A stretch of 64,000 bases of DNA, from the NCBI RefSeq assembly GCF_004216915.1, contig NZ_SGXD01000002.1, forward strand, positions 372,001 through 436,000, in the 5' to 3' direction. Below are positions 1-8,235 of the stretch, one piece after another (within the stretch, counting starts at the first letter, position 1; every line of letters begins with the position of its first letter). Below the pieces are notes generated by a model. That model worked only from the letters and a program-made list of their open reading frames with translations. It made no database searches and was not told where the DNA came from. A program made the translations under genes and the position numbers. Origin of the DNA: Motilibacter rhizosphaerae (GTDB lineage Bacteria > Actinomycetota > Actinomycetes > Motilibacterales > Motilibacteraceae).

Positions 1-1
1 C

Positions 2-1738
2 TGCGCCAGCCTCGGCTACCTCGGCGCGCTCGTCCTGCACCAGGACGCCGCGGCCTTCCCGCTCGTGCTCGTCCCGCTCGTCACCGTGGTCTACGCGGGC
101 CACGCCTTCAGCGGCGTGGAGGACGAGCGGCTGCGCTTCCAGGCGCTGTTCACCGCCGCCCGGGCCCAGCACGCGGCGCGCGACTCGCGCGAGGTCCTGG
201 CCAGCGCGGTCGAGGCCGGCGAGCACGCGCTCGGCAACAGCGACGTGCGCATCGTCAGCGAGCGGCCGGACGGCGGCATCGCCAGCCCGCTCGGGCAGGG
301 CGGACCCTGGCTGGCCGCCTCCCCCAAGGGCACCGCCACGCGGGTCTACCAGGACGACGACGTCGACGTGCTCGACCTGCTCGCGACCCTCACCGGCGAC
401 TCGCTGAGCCGCCTCGCCCTCGTCAGCGAGCTCGAGCAGCTCGCCACGGTCGACGGCCTCACGGGCCTCGCCAACGGCGCCGCCCTCGCCCGCGCCCTGC
501 GCGAGGCCGGGCCGGGGGCCGCGGTGCTCTTCATCGACCTCGACGGCTTCAAGGCGGTGAACGACGAGCACGGGCACGACGCCGGGGACGCGCTGCTGCG
601 GGCCGTCGCGCACCGCCTGCGCCGGTCGGTCCGCACGGGTGACCTCGTCGCGCGCCCCGGCGGCGACGAGTTCGTCGTGCTGCTGCCCGAGGCGGACGGT
701 CCGACGGCCGAGGGGCTGGCCGCGCGCGTGGTGACCGACCTCGCCCGCCCCGTCTCCGTCGGCGGCAGCACGGTCGCGGTCGGCGCCAGCGTCGGCGTCG
801 CGGTCGGCGGTGGCGACCTGGTGCGCCGCGCGGACATCGCGATGTACGCCGCGAAGCGCGCCGGCAAGGACCGCTACGCCCGCTGCACCGACGAGATGCA
901 CCGCCAGCACATGGAGGCCCGCGACCTGCCGGAGCAGCTGCGCGGCGCCGGCGAGCGCGGCGAGCTCGTCCTGCACTACCAGCCGATCGTCGACCTGGCG
1001 CTGGGCCGCGTCGACGGCGTCGAGGCGCTCATCCGGTGGCAGCACCCGACGCGCGGGCTGCTGGCCCCCGACGCCTTCATCCCGCAGGCGGAGGAGTCCG
1101 GGGTCGTCGACGAGCTCACGGCGTGGGTGCTGCAGCGGGCGGTCGCGGACGGGGCGGCGCTGCACGCGGCGGCCGGGCGGCAGGTCTCGATCAGCATCAA
1201 CGTGCCCGCGGCGGCGCTGGTGCGCGGCGTGCTGCTGGACGAGCTGCGCCACGGCAGCCGCGAGGACGTGCAGCTCATCCTCGAGGTGACCGAGACGACG
1301 CTGGCTGAGCCGGCTGCCGTGCCGGTCCTGGAGGAGTTCCGCCGGCGCGGGGTGCGCATCGCCCTCGACGACTTCGGTACGGGCCACTCCTCGCTCGCGG
1401 CCCTGCGCCTGCTCCCCGTCGACATCATCAAGCTCGACCGCGCCTTCACCGCCGACCTGCCGGGCGACCCGCGCGCGGGGCACCTCATCCGCTCGGTCGG
1501 CTCGCTCGCCAGCGCCCTGGACAAGCCGCTCGTCGTGGAGGGCATCGAGGGCGCCGACCAGCTCGCCGAGCTGCAGCGGCTGGGCGTCGTGCTCGGCCAG
1601 GGCTTCCTGCTCGCCCGGCCGGCCCCGCTGGCGCAGGTGCTGCCGCTCGTCGCACCGGGCGCGACCGTGCGCGGGCTGCGTCAGCCGCCGCTGACCGCCA
1701 GCTCGGCGTCCGCACCGAGCCCGGCGCAGGTGCCGTAG
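2..1738 (+). CDS. GGDEF-EAL bifunctional c-di-GMP protein (5' end outside window)
   Basis: This gene makes and/or breaks cyclic-di-GMP. The reading frame is open from base 2, so the true start lies upstream; the first codons (LGYLGALVL, then FPLVLVPLVTVVYAG) look like the end of a membrane region. A linker leads to a GGDEF domain with an intact GGDEF signature (RPGGDEF near 654-671) and, five residues before it, an RTGD match to the RxxD inhibitory site. The EAL domain that follows keeps EALIRW, an N in SINVP, the ExTE motif (EVTETT), DDFGTG, the lysine of IIKLDR and GQGF, so both catalytic centres look functional. The family regulates motility, adhesion or development. Which activity dominates cannot be told. 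The 3' end overlaps dusB, which is convergent, by 58 bases. Confidence 0.93.
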   Translation, partial: CASLGYLGALVLHQDAAAFPLVLVPLVTVVYAGHAFSGVEDERLRFQALFTAARAQHAARDSREVLASAVEAGEHALGNSDVRIVSERPDGGIASPLGQGGPWLAASPKGTATRVYQDDDVDVLDLLATLTGDSLSRLALVSELEQLATVDGLTGLANGAALARALREAGPGAAVLFIDLDGFKAVNDEHGHDAGDALLRAVAHRLRRSVRTGDLVARPGGDEFVVLLPEADGPTAEGLAARVVTDLARPVSVGGSTVAVGASVGVAVGGGDLVRRADIAMYAAKRAGKDRYARCTDEMHRQHMEARDLPEQLRGAGERGELVLHYQPIVDLALGRVDGVEALIRWQHPTRGLLAPDAFIPQAEESGVVDELTAWVLQRAVADGAALHAAAGRQVSISINVPAAALVRGVLLDELRHGSREDVQLILEVTETTLAEPAAVPVLEEFRRRGVRIALDDFGTGHSSLAALRLLPVDIIKLDRAFTADLPGDPRAGHLIRSVGSLASALDKPLVVEGIEGADQLAELQRLGVVLGQGFLLARPAPLAQVLPLVAPGATVRGLRQPPLTASSASAPSPAQVP

Positions 1739-2835
1739 GGGTCGTCGAGCCAGCCCTCGGGCAGCGCCAGGCGCTTCTGCGGGCTCGTCCGCCCACGCGG
1801 GCGGCCGAGCTCGGCCTCGGGGAACGGCTGGGCAGGGTCGAGCTCGCCCAGCAGCGCGTCGAGCTCGGCGAGGCTGCTCACGAGGCCGAGCCGCTGGCGC
1901 AGGTGGGACCCCACGGCGAAGCCCTTGAGGTACCACGCCATGAACTTGCGCAGCTCGCGCAGCCCGCGGTCCTCCCCGGTCCACGCGGCGAGCAGCTCGC
2001 CGTGGCGCCGGACCGTCGCGGCGACCTCGCCGAGCGAGGGCTGCGGGGGCGGGGGTGCCCCGTCGAACGCCGCCGCCAGGTGGGCGAACAGCCACGGCCG
2101 CCCGAGGCAGCCGCGCCCCACGACGACGCCGTCCGCCCCGGTCTGCGCGAGCATCCGCAGCGCGTCGTCGGCCTCCCACACGTCGCCGTTGCCGAGCACC
2201 GGGACGCTGGTCGACTCCTTGAGCCGGGCGACCGCCTCCCAGTCGGCCTCGCCGCTGTAGCCCTGGATCGCCGTGCGGCCGTGCAGGGCGACGGCAGCGA
2301 CGCCCTCCTCCTCGGCGATGCGCCCGGCGTCGAGGTAGGTCAGCCGCTCCTCGTCGAGCCCCTTGCGGGTCTTGAAGGTGAGCGGGACCTCGCCGGCAGC
2401 GGCCACCGCACTGCGGACGATCGCGCGCAGCAGGTCGCGCTTCCACGGCAGCGCCGCTCCCCCGCCGCGCTTCGTGACCTTGGGCACGGGGCAGCCGAAG
2501 TTGAGGTCGACGTGGTCCACCCCGTGCTCCGCCACGAGGATGCGCACGGCCTCGCCGACGTAGTGCGGGTCCACGCCGTACAGCTGGACGCTGCGCGGGA
2601 CCTCGCCCGGCGCCGGCTCGAGCAGGTGCAGGGTCTCGCGGTCGCCCTCGACGAGCCCGCGGCTCGTGATCATCTCGCTGACGAACACGCCGCGCCCGCC
2701 GGCGGCCTCGCGGCAGAGCTGCCGGTACGGCGGGTTGGTGATCCCGGCCATCGGCGCCAGCACCACCGGCAGGTCGACGCGCAGCCGCCCGAGCTGGAGG
2801 GGCGCCACGCTGGCGGGCAGGGTCGGCGCGCTCAC
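1681..2835 (-). CDS. dusB: tRNA-dihydrouridine synthase
   Basis: This FMN enzyme reduces specific uridines in the tRNA D-loop to dihydrouridine using NADPH. The 384-residue protein is a TIM barrel. It begins with the family motif VLAPMAGITNPPYRQLC (about residues 25-41), has the catalytic cysteine in NFGCP (Cys115), and ends its barrel with the phosphate-binding GNGDVW and GADGVVVGRGCLGRPW segments. A helical C-terminal domain follows. I chose the GTG at 2835 because the family begins shortly before LRVDLPVVLAPMAG; a longer frame reaches 2925 but its extra 30 residues are unconserved in style. In many actinobacteria the gene lies close to glyS. Here about 15 kb of accessory genes separates the two. 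Confidence 0.95.
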   Translation of the reverse strand: MSAPTLPASVAPLQLGRLRVDLPVVLAPMAGITNPPYRQLCREAAGGRGVFVSEMITSRGLVEGDRETLHLLEPAPGEVPRSVQLYGVDPHYVGEAVRILVAEHGVDHVDLNFGCPVPKVTKRGGGAALPWKRDLLRAIVRSAVAAAGEVPLTFKTRKGLDEERLTYLDAGRIAEEEGVAAVALHGRTAIQGYSGEADWEAVARLKESTSVPVLGNGDVWEADDALRMLAQTGADGVVVGRGCLGRPWLFAHLAAAFDGAPPPPQPSLGEVAATVRRHGELLAAWTGEDRGLRELRKFMAWYLKGFAVGSHLRQRLGLVSSLAELDALLGELDPAQPFPEAELGRPRGRTSPQKRLALPEGWLDDPYGTCAGLGADAELAVSGG

Positions 2836-2996
2836 CCCACCAGTGTGCCAGCGCTCCTGGTATACCGAGGCGACGCACGGCACCGACCCGACCGCCTCCA
2901 GCAAGCGTGTTGACGTCGAGTTCACGACGCGACATCGGGTGGAAACACCGGCTCTGTATACCGTTCCTGACGGCTCACCACCGGCCAGGAGGCGGG
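2836..2996 (+). promoter_or_regulatory. Promoter region of the catabolic operon with two GntR-type boxes
   Basis: This 161-base gap separates dusB from the divergent nine-gene operon. It holds a perfect 8-base palindrome GGTATACC (2859-2866, in TGGTATACCG) and a second, half-matching box TGTATACCG (2955-2963). GntR-family regulators of the FadR/FCD class generally bind palindromes close to GTMTAKAC, and such a regulator is encoded at the far end of the operon (13569-14246). A possible -35 TTGACG lies at 2910-2915, but no convincing -10 sits 17 bases after it. TATACC inside either box could itself serve as a -10. The ribosome site AGGAGG (2987-2992) precedes the ATG at 2997. Confidence 0.55.
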
Positions 2997-4175
2997 ATGA
3001 CCAGCGGGACCACGGCTGCGCCGAGCGTACGGCTCGACGCCCGGCAGCGCGCGGTGCTCGACCGCGTCGCGGCGGCCGAGCGCGCCTCGATCGCCGCGCT
3101 ACCGACCGACGACCCGCTCGACCCGAAGCGGCGCGCCCGCGTCGCGGCGACCCTGCCCGAGCTGGTGGCGCAGCCGCAGGCGGTGCGCGCGACGTGGGCG
3201 GCGGGGTCGGAGGCCCTCGAGCGCGTGGCGTCCTCCCTGCTCGAGCGGCGGCCGGAGCGCGTGCTCCTCACCGGCGCCGGCGACTCGCTCGCCGTGCTCG
3301 CCGCAGCCCGGCTCGCGCTCGAGGGCGCCCTCGGTGTCCCCTGCGAGCCGGTGCAGAGCCTGGAGCTCGCGAAGTACCAGGTGGGCACGCTCAGCGACCG
3401 CACGCTCGTCGTCGCCCTGTCCAGCTCGGGCGAGACGACGCGCACCGCCGAGGCGCTCCTGCTCGCCCAGCACGCGGGGGCGGCGACCCTGGCCCTCACC
3501 AACACCCCCGGCTCGACGCTGGACGTGGAGAGCACGCACCAGCTGCACGTCGTGGCCACGCGCGTCGGCTGGCCGACGCAGTCCTCGACCGCCGCGCTCG
3601 CGCTGCTCCTCCGGCTCGCCTGCCTGGTCCGGGTCGGCGCCCGCCAGGCCGGGGCCGAGGCGCTGCTCGCGGAGCTCGACGCGCTGCCGGAGGCGATGGG
3701 CGAGGCCCTCGCCGGGATCGACGCGCCCCTCGCCGCCCAGGCCGCGCGGGAGGCTGCCGGACGGATGTACCTCTTCTCCGGCGGCGGCCCGAGCGCGGCC
3801 GCTGCGGTCGTGGGTGCCGCGAAGGTCAAGGAGTGCACGCCCGACCACGCGCTCGCGGTGCAGGTCGAGGAGTACCACCACTACAACTCGCAGAAGGCCG
3901 GGGAGCCGCTCTGGCTGATCGCCCCCTCCGGGCCCTCGGTCCCGCGGGCGCTCGACACCGCCCGCGAGGCCCGGCGCTTCGGCGGCCGCGTCTACGTCGT
4001 CACCAGCGCCGGCGAGACCGCCTTCGACGGCGAGGACGTCGACGGCGTCGTCCGGCTCCCCGACGTCGCCGAGGAGCTCAGCGGCCTGCTGACGTTCCTG
4101 CCGGCCCAGCTGGTCGGCTACCACCTCGCGGTCGCGAAGTTCGCGCTCGCGGAGGCGGGGGGCCCCCGTGGCTGA
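2997..4175 (+). CDS. SIS-domain sugar isomerase/deglycase, FrlB/AgaS/GlmS-like
   Basis: The 392-residue protein has two SIS domains like the isomerase half of GlmS and the fructosamine-6-phosphate deglycases FrlB and FraB. The first SIS domain (about 85-185) has the sugar-phosphate loop SSSGET at 142-147. The second (about 255-385) contains EEYHHYN at 291-297, where GlmS and FrlB relatives carry catalytic Glu and His. Such enzymes rearrange or cleave an amino-sugar phosphate, releasing an amine and a hexose 6-phosphate. The start at ATG 2997 is set by AGGAGG four bases upstream. It is the first gene of the operon, and its stop overlaps the next start (GTGGCTGA). With the adjacent PfkB kinase it mirrors the frlB-frlD pair. 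The exact substrate is unknown. Confidence 0.8.
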   Translation: MTSGTTAAPSVRLDARQRAVLDRVAAAERASIAALPTDDPLDPKRRARVAATLPELVAQPQAVRATWAAGSEALERVASSLLERRPERVLLTGAGDSLAVLAAARLALEGALGVPCEPVQSLELAKYQVGTLSDRTLVVALSSSGETTRTAEALLLAQHAGAATLALTNTPGSTLDVESTHQLHVVATRVGWPTQSSTAALALLLRLACLVRVGARQAGAEALLAELDALPEAMGEALAGIDAPLAAQAAREAAGRMYLFSGGGPSAAAAVVGAAKVKECTPDHALAVQVEEYHHYNSQKAGEPLWLIAPSGPSVPRALDTAREARRFGGRVYVVTSAGETAFDGEDVDGVVRLPDVAEELSGLLTFLPAQLVGYHLAVAKFALAEAGGPRG

Positions 4176-5103
4176 GGAGCCGGACCTGCAGCCGCCGGAC
4201 CTGCAGCCGCTGGACCTGCAGCCGCTGGACCTGCTCTGCCTGGGCAACATCACCATCGACGAGGCGGTCGCCCCGGACGGCTCGTCGACCTCCGCGCTCG
4301 GCGGGGACGCGCTGTTCGCCGCCCTCGCCGCCGCGCTCGGTCCCGCGCGCGTCGGCTGGCTGGCGCCGGTCGGTACGGACCTGCCCGACAGCGCCCGGCA
4401 GGACCTCGCGGCTGCGGGCCTGCCCGTCAGGACGCAGCCCGTGCGGGCCCTGCCCACCGTCCGCAACGTCGTCCGCTACGCCGCCGACGGCACGCGCACC
4501 TGGGAGATGCTCTGCACCGAGGAGGACTTCGACGAGCTGTCGGTACGGCCCTCCGACCTCGACGAGGACCTGCTGCGCAGCAGGGCCTTCCTCGTCTGCG
4601 GCATGAGCCTGCGCGCCCAGCTCGCCCTCTCGCCGTGGCTCCGCGCGCAGGCGGCCGGCACCGTCTACCTGGACCTCCAGGAGGACTACCTCGAGGGCAA
4701 CGAGGACGAGCTGCTCGCCCTGGTCTCCAGTTGCGACGTGTTCCTCCCGAGCGAGGTGGAGGCCGTGGCGCTCGCGCGGACGAGCGACCTCGGGGAGGCC
4801 GCGCGGACCTTCCGCGACCTCGGCCCGCAGACCGTGGTCGTCAAGCGCGCCGAGCGCGGCTGCCTCGTCCTGCTCCCCGGGGCGAGCGACCTCGTCGCGG
4901 TGCCGGCCGACCTCGTGGAGGCCGTCGACAGCACCGGCGCCGGGGACGCGTTCTGCGGGGCCTTCGCGGCCCACCACGCGCTGACCGGCGACGCCCTCGG
5001 GGCCGCCCGCGCCGGCGCCCGCGCCGCCCGGACGGCCGTCAGCGGTCCCGGCCTCTCCGCGCTCCTCGCGGAGGTCGTCGCGGCCAGGGGCGTGCGCGCA
5101 TGA
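4168..5103 (+). CDS. PfkB-family carbohydrate kinase
   Basis: This ribokinase-fold enzyme transfers phosphate from ATP to a sugar or sugar conjugate. The 311-residue protein shows the N-terminal GGDALFAA motif (about 45-52) for substrate binding. It also has the second PfkB signature DSTGAGDAFCGAF (254-266), in which Asp260 of GAGD is the catalytic base. Next to an FrlB-like SIS gene, the closest functional analogue is FrlD/FraD, the fructosamine 6-kinase, but a nucleoside or other sugar could be the substrate. The N-terminus before the fold (residues 5-24) consists of repeated DLQPL units encoded by a 15-base tandem repeat. The GTG start overlaps the previous stop by eight bases, and the gene ends in ATGA shared with the next gene. 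Confidence 0.85.
   Translation: MAEEPDLQPPDLQPLDLQPLDLLCLGNITIDEAVAPDGSSTSALGGDALFAALAAALGPARVGWLAPVGTDLPDSARQDLAAAGLPVRTQPVRALPTVRNVVRYAADGTRTWEMLCTEEDFDELSVRPSDLDEDLLRSRAFLVCGMSLRAQLALSPWLRAQAAGTVYLDLQEDYLEGNEDELLALVSSCDVFLPSEVEAVALARTSDLGEAARTFRDLGPQTVVVKRAERGCLVLLPGASDLVAVPADLVEAVDSTGAGDAFCGAFAAHHALTGDALGAARAGARAARTAVSGPGLSALLAEVVAARGVRA
4182..4226 (+). repeat. 15-base tandem repeat, three copies plus a partial fourth
   Basis: The unit GGACCTGCAGCCGCY occurs at 4182-4196, 4197-4211 and 4212-4226. A diverged fourth copy (4227-4241) already encodes the first beta strand of the kinase. The repeat yields DLQPP, DLQPL, DLQPL at the N-terminus of the PfkB protein, ahead of the conserved fold. 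It is in frame, so expansion or contraction would change only linker length. Confidence 0.9.
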
Positions 5104-5816
5104 GCGGCCCCCGGATCCGCGTGGTCAACCCCAACACGACCGCGAGCATGACGGCGAGCGCCGTCGCCGCCGCCCGCCGTGCCGCTCCGCACGCCACCGT
5201 CGAGGGCAGCACCCCCTCGCGCGGCGTCGACTCCGTCGAGAGCCACGTCGACGAGGTGTGGGGTGCCCTCGGGGTGCTCGAGCAGGTGCTCGCGGGCGAG
5301 CGGGCGGGCACCGACGCGTACGTCGTGGCGTGCTTCGGCGACACCGGGGTCCCGGCCGCGCGCGAGGTGGCCCGGGGACCGGTCGTCGGCATGACCGAGG
5401 CCGCGCTCCTGACCGCCGCGCTCGTCGCGCACCGCTTCACCGTGGTCACCCTGCCCCGGCGCACGCGCGAGCAGTCCGACCGGGTGGTCGGCGCGCTGGG
5501 GCTGGGGCACCGCTGCGTGGTGCGCGCCGTCGACGTCCCGGTCGCCGAGGTGCACGAGGACTCCACGCACCTGCTGGAGACCTTCGTGGAGCAGGGGCGG
5601 CTCGCCCTGGAGGAGGACGCGGCGGAGGCGCTCGTGCTCGGCTGCGCCGGGCTCACCGACCTCGTCGATCCGCTCCGGGCCCGGCTGGGTGTGCCGGTGG
5701 TCGAGGGCGTCGCCGCCGCCACCACGTTGGCCGTGGCCCTGCTCGCCCAGGGCGTCGGCACCTCGCGCGCCGCCACCTGGGCCGCGCCCGAGCGGCTCGG
5801 ACCGGTGGGCGCATGA
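5100..5816 (+). CDS. Asp/Glu/hydantoin racemase family protein (allantoin/hydantoin racemase-like)
   Basis: This cofactor-independent two-cysteine racemase or isomerase has 238 residues. It opens with RVVNPNTTASMT, the hallmark start of the HyuE/HpxA (hydantoin and allantoin racemase) branch. Cys78 in ACFGDTG and Cys182 in LGCAGL occupy the positions of the catalytic acid/base pair. Members invert the stereocentre of 5-substituted hydantoins or allantoin, or act as maleate or arylmalonate enzymes. In this operon a ureide or hydantoin intermediate fits the two hydrolases that follow. The ATG at 5100 overlaps the kinase stop (ATGA), and its own stop overlaps the next ATG in the same way. Confidence 0.85.
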   Translation: MSGPRIRVVNPNTTASMTASAVAAARRAAPHATVEGSTPSRGVDSVESHVDEVWGALGVLEQVLAGERAGTDAYVVACFGDTGVPAAREVARGPVVGMTEAALLTAALVAHRFTVVTLPRRTREQSDRVVGALGLGHRCVVRAVDVPVAEVHEDSTHLLETFVEQGRLALEEDAAEALVLGCAGLTDLVDPLRARLGVPVVEGVAAATTLAVALLAQGVGTSRAATWAAPERLGPVGA

Positions 5817-7339
5817 CCGCCACCGGCACGCTGTTCACCGACGTGCTCGTCTGGGACGCGGACGCGCCGGGCGGCACCACGGGCCCGACCGACGTGCTCG
5901 TCCGCGGCCAGCGCATCGCCGCGGTGGGGCGCGTCGACCGCACCGAGGTCGACCCCGGCACCCGGGTCGTCGAGGGGCACGGGCACCACCTGCTCGTCCC
6001 CGGCCTCGTCAACGCCCACTTCCACTCCCCCGCCAACCACCTCAAGGGCTCCCTGCCGAGCCTGCCGCTCGAGCTCTTCATGCTCTTCGAGTCGCCCGTC
6101 ACCCCGGAGCTGCGCGCGACGCCGCGCGAGGCGTACCTCCGGACGGCGCTCGGGGCGCTCGAGATGCTGCGCGGCGGCACGACGTGCGTGCAGGACGACG
6201 CCTTCCTCATGCCGTCACCCGAGCCCGACGTCATCGACGCGGTGCTGTCGGCGTACCGGGACTGCGGGATCCGCGCCCGGGTCGCGCTCGACCAGCCGAC
6301 GCTGCCGGAGGCCGACAAGCTGCCGTACCTCGCCGATGTGCTCGACGCGGCGCAGCTGGCGCTGCTGCGCGAGCCCGCCCCCGCCTCCGAGCAGCGGCTG
6401 CTGGAGAGCTACGACCACCTGGTCCGCACCTGGCACGGCGCCGCCGACGGCCGGCTGCGCGCCGCGGTCTCGGTCTCGGCGCCGCAGCGGGTCAGCCCGG
6501 AGTACTTCGGGTCGCTCGACGACCTCAGCCGCTCCCACGACCTGCCGCTCTACGCGCACATGCTGGAGACCCGCGCCCAGCGGGTCCTCGCGACCGAGCA
6601 GCCGCGCTTCGCCGGCCGGTCGCTCGTGCGCTGGACCGCGGACCTCGGCCTGCTCAGCGAGCGGATGAACGTCATCCACGCGGTGTGGGTCGACGAGGAC
6701 GACATCGAGCTGCTGGCGGCGTCCGGCGCGGTGGTGGCGCACAACCCGGTGAGCAACCTGCGGCTCGGCAGCGGGGTGATGCCGTTCCGCGCCCTGCGCC
6801 GCGCCGGCGTGCCCGTCTGCCTCGGGGTGGACGAGGCGATCTGCGGCGACGCGGTCGACATGTGGGGCGTCGTCCGGACCGCCGGCCTCGTGCACACCAT
6901 CAGCGGGCTCCCCGACGAGGAGTGGCCCTCCGCCCACGAGGTGCTGGACTGCCTGTGGCGCGGGGGCGCGCAGGCCGTGCGGCAGCCGGACGAGCTGGGC
7001 GGCGTACGCCCGGGCATGCTCGCCGACCTCGCCCTGCTCGACCTCCACGGCCTGGCGTTCACCCCGCTCAACGACGTCCCCGGCCAGCTCGTCTACTGCG
7101 CGTCGGGCCAGGACGTCGTGCTGACGATGGTGGACGGCGCGGTGGTCGTCGACGACGGTGCGGTCACGACCGTCGACGAGGCCGCCCTGCTCGCCGAGGC
7201 CCGCGAGCTGTTCGCGGTGAAGCGACCGCTCGTCGAGGCGGCCCGGCAGGAGGCGGCGGCCTGGCTGCCGGCGTACCGCGCGATGGCCCGGCGCGCCGCC
7301 GCGGCCGAGGTCGGGATGTCGCGGTGGGTGGGCCGGTGA
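5813..7339 (+). CDS. Amidohydrolase, ATZ/TRZ (cytosine/guanine deaminase-like) family
   Basis: This is a metal-dependent hydrolase or deaminase of the amidohydrolase superfamily with 508 residues. The first metal ligands are in NAHFH (His69, His71). Further candidate active-site residues are His249 and Glu252 (YAHMLE), His289 (IHAVW), His310 (AHNPVSN) and Asp340 (LGVDEA), the pattern of the chlorohydrolase/deaminase branch that includes TrzA, AtzA and SsnA. The N- and C-terminal beta segments form the usual small sandwich domain. It probably deaminates or opens a nitrogen heterocycle. The C-terminal 60 residues (from about 450) extend beyond the typical 440-470 residue family length. Overlaps of four bases at both ends tie it to its neighbours. 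Confidence 0.85.
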   Translation: MTATGTLFTDVLVWDADAPGGTTGPTDVLVRGQRIAAVGRVDRTEVDPGTRVVEGHGHHLLVPGLVNAHFHSPANHLKGSLPSLPLELFMLFESPVTPELRATPREAYLRTALGALEMLRGGTTCVQDDAFLMPSPEPDVIDAVLSAYRDCGIRARVALDQPTLPEADKLPYLADVLDAAQLALLREPAPASEQRLLESYDHLVRTWHGAADGRLRAAVSVSAPQRVSPEYFGSLDDLSRSHDLPLYAHMLETRAQRVLATEQPRFAGRSLVRWTADLGLLSERMNVIHAVWVDEDDIELLAASGAVVAHNPVSNLRLGSGVMPFRALRRAGVPVCLGVDEAICGDAVDMWGVVRTAGLVHTISGLPDEEWPSAHEVLDCLWRGGAQAVRQPDELGGVRPGMLADLALLDLHGLAFTPLNDVPGQLVYCASGQDVVLTMVDGAVVVDDGAVTTVDEAALLAEARELFAVKRPLVEAARQEAAAWLPAYRAMARRAAAAEVGMSRWVGR

Positions 7340-8235
7340 GTGCGCCCTGGTCGTACTCGCCGATCACCGCCCGACCCGCCGGGCGCTGGCCGGGCGGCAA
7401 GCGGCTGGCCGTCTACTGCGCAGTCGGCGTCGAGGAGTACCGCTTCGGCGACGGCCACACCGAGGACCTGCTCGACGGCGTCGAGGGTCCCGACCTCGTC
7501 AACACCTCCTGGCGCGACTACGGCAACCGCGTGGGCGTCTTCCGGCTGCTCGACCGGCTCGACGCGCTGCAGGTCCCGCCCACCCTGCTGTGGAACACGA
7601 TGGTCTACGACACGGCGCCCGACGTCGCGGTCGCGGCGCGCAAGGCCGGGGCGGAGTTCGTCGGGCACGGCATCTCCAACTCCGACAGCCTCGCCGGGCT
7701 CGGCGACGACGAGCAGCGGGCGTACCTCGCGGCGGTCGCGGAGCGCATCGGGCGCGAGGAGGGGCAGCCCCCGGGCGGCTGGTCCAGCCCCTGGCTCACC
7801 CACACCCCGAGCACGCTCGACCTGCTGGCCGGCGCGGGCTACGACTACCTGCTCGACCTCCGCCTCGACGACCAGCCCGCGTGGCTGCCCACGGCGGGCC
7901 GCCCGGTCCTCGCCATCCCGTACGCGCTGGAGCTCAACGACAGCACCACGCAGGTCGGGCGGCGTGCCACGGCCGGCGACTTCGCCGACATGGTCGTGGA
8001 CGAGTTCGACGAGCTGCTCGCCGCCTCCGCGGACGCGCCGCTCGTGATGAGCATCGTCGTCCACTCCTTCATCTCGGGCGCGCCGTTCCGCCTGCGGGCG
8101 CTCACCCGCGCCCTCGAGCACCTGGCCGCGCGGGCGGACGACGTGTGGTTCACGCAGCCGCGGCAGATCCACGAGGCCTGGTCGCGCATGTTGCCGGCAC
8201 CGTCGTCACCAGCAGGGGAGGTGGGTCGTGGCTGA
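7336..8235 (+). CDS. Polysaccharide-deacetylase-fold hydrolase, PuuE/allantoinase-like
   Basis: This 299-residue NodB-fold protein resembles the PuuE branch, whose members hydrolyse allantoin and related amides rather than polysaccharides. It has the YCAVGVEEYRFGDG opening, GHGISNSDSL in the middle, the WSSPWLTHTPSTLDLL strand and the late HSFISGAPFR segment that matches the His-x3-Ser-Gly-x-Pro-x-Arg ending of PuuE relatives. No signal peptide is seen, so it is cytoplasmic. It lies between the amidohydrolase and the transporter genes. GTG 7336 overlaps the previous stop (GTGA), and its stop lies inside the GTGGCTGA that begins the ATPase gene. The substrate is not known. Confidence 0.8.
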   Translation: MSAPWSYSPITARPAGRWPGGKRLAVYCAVGVEEYRFGDGHTEDLLDGVEGPDLVNTSWRDYGNRVGVFRLLDRLDALQVPPTLLWNTMVYDTAPDVAVAARKAGAEFVGHGISNSDSLAGLGDDEQRAYLAAVAERIGREEGQPPGGWSSPWLTHTPSTLDLLAGAGYDYLLDLRLDDQPAWLPTAGRPVLAIPYALELNDSTTQVGRRATAGDFADMVVDEFDELLAASADAPLVMSIVVHSFISGAPFRLRALTRALEHLAARADDVWFTQPRQIHEAWSRMLPAPSSPAGEVGRG

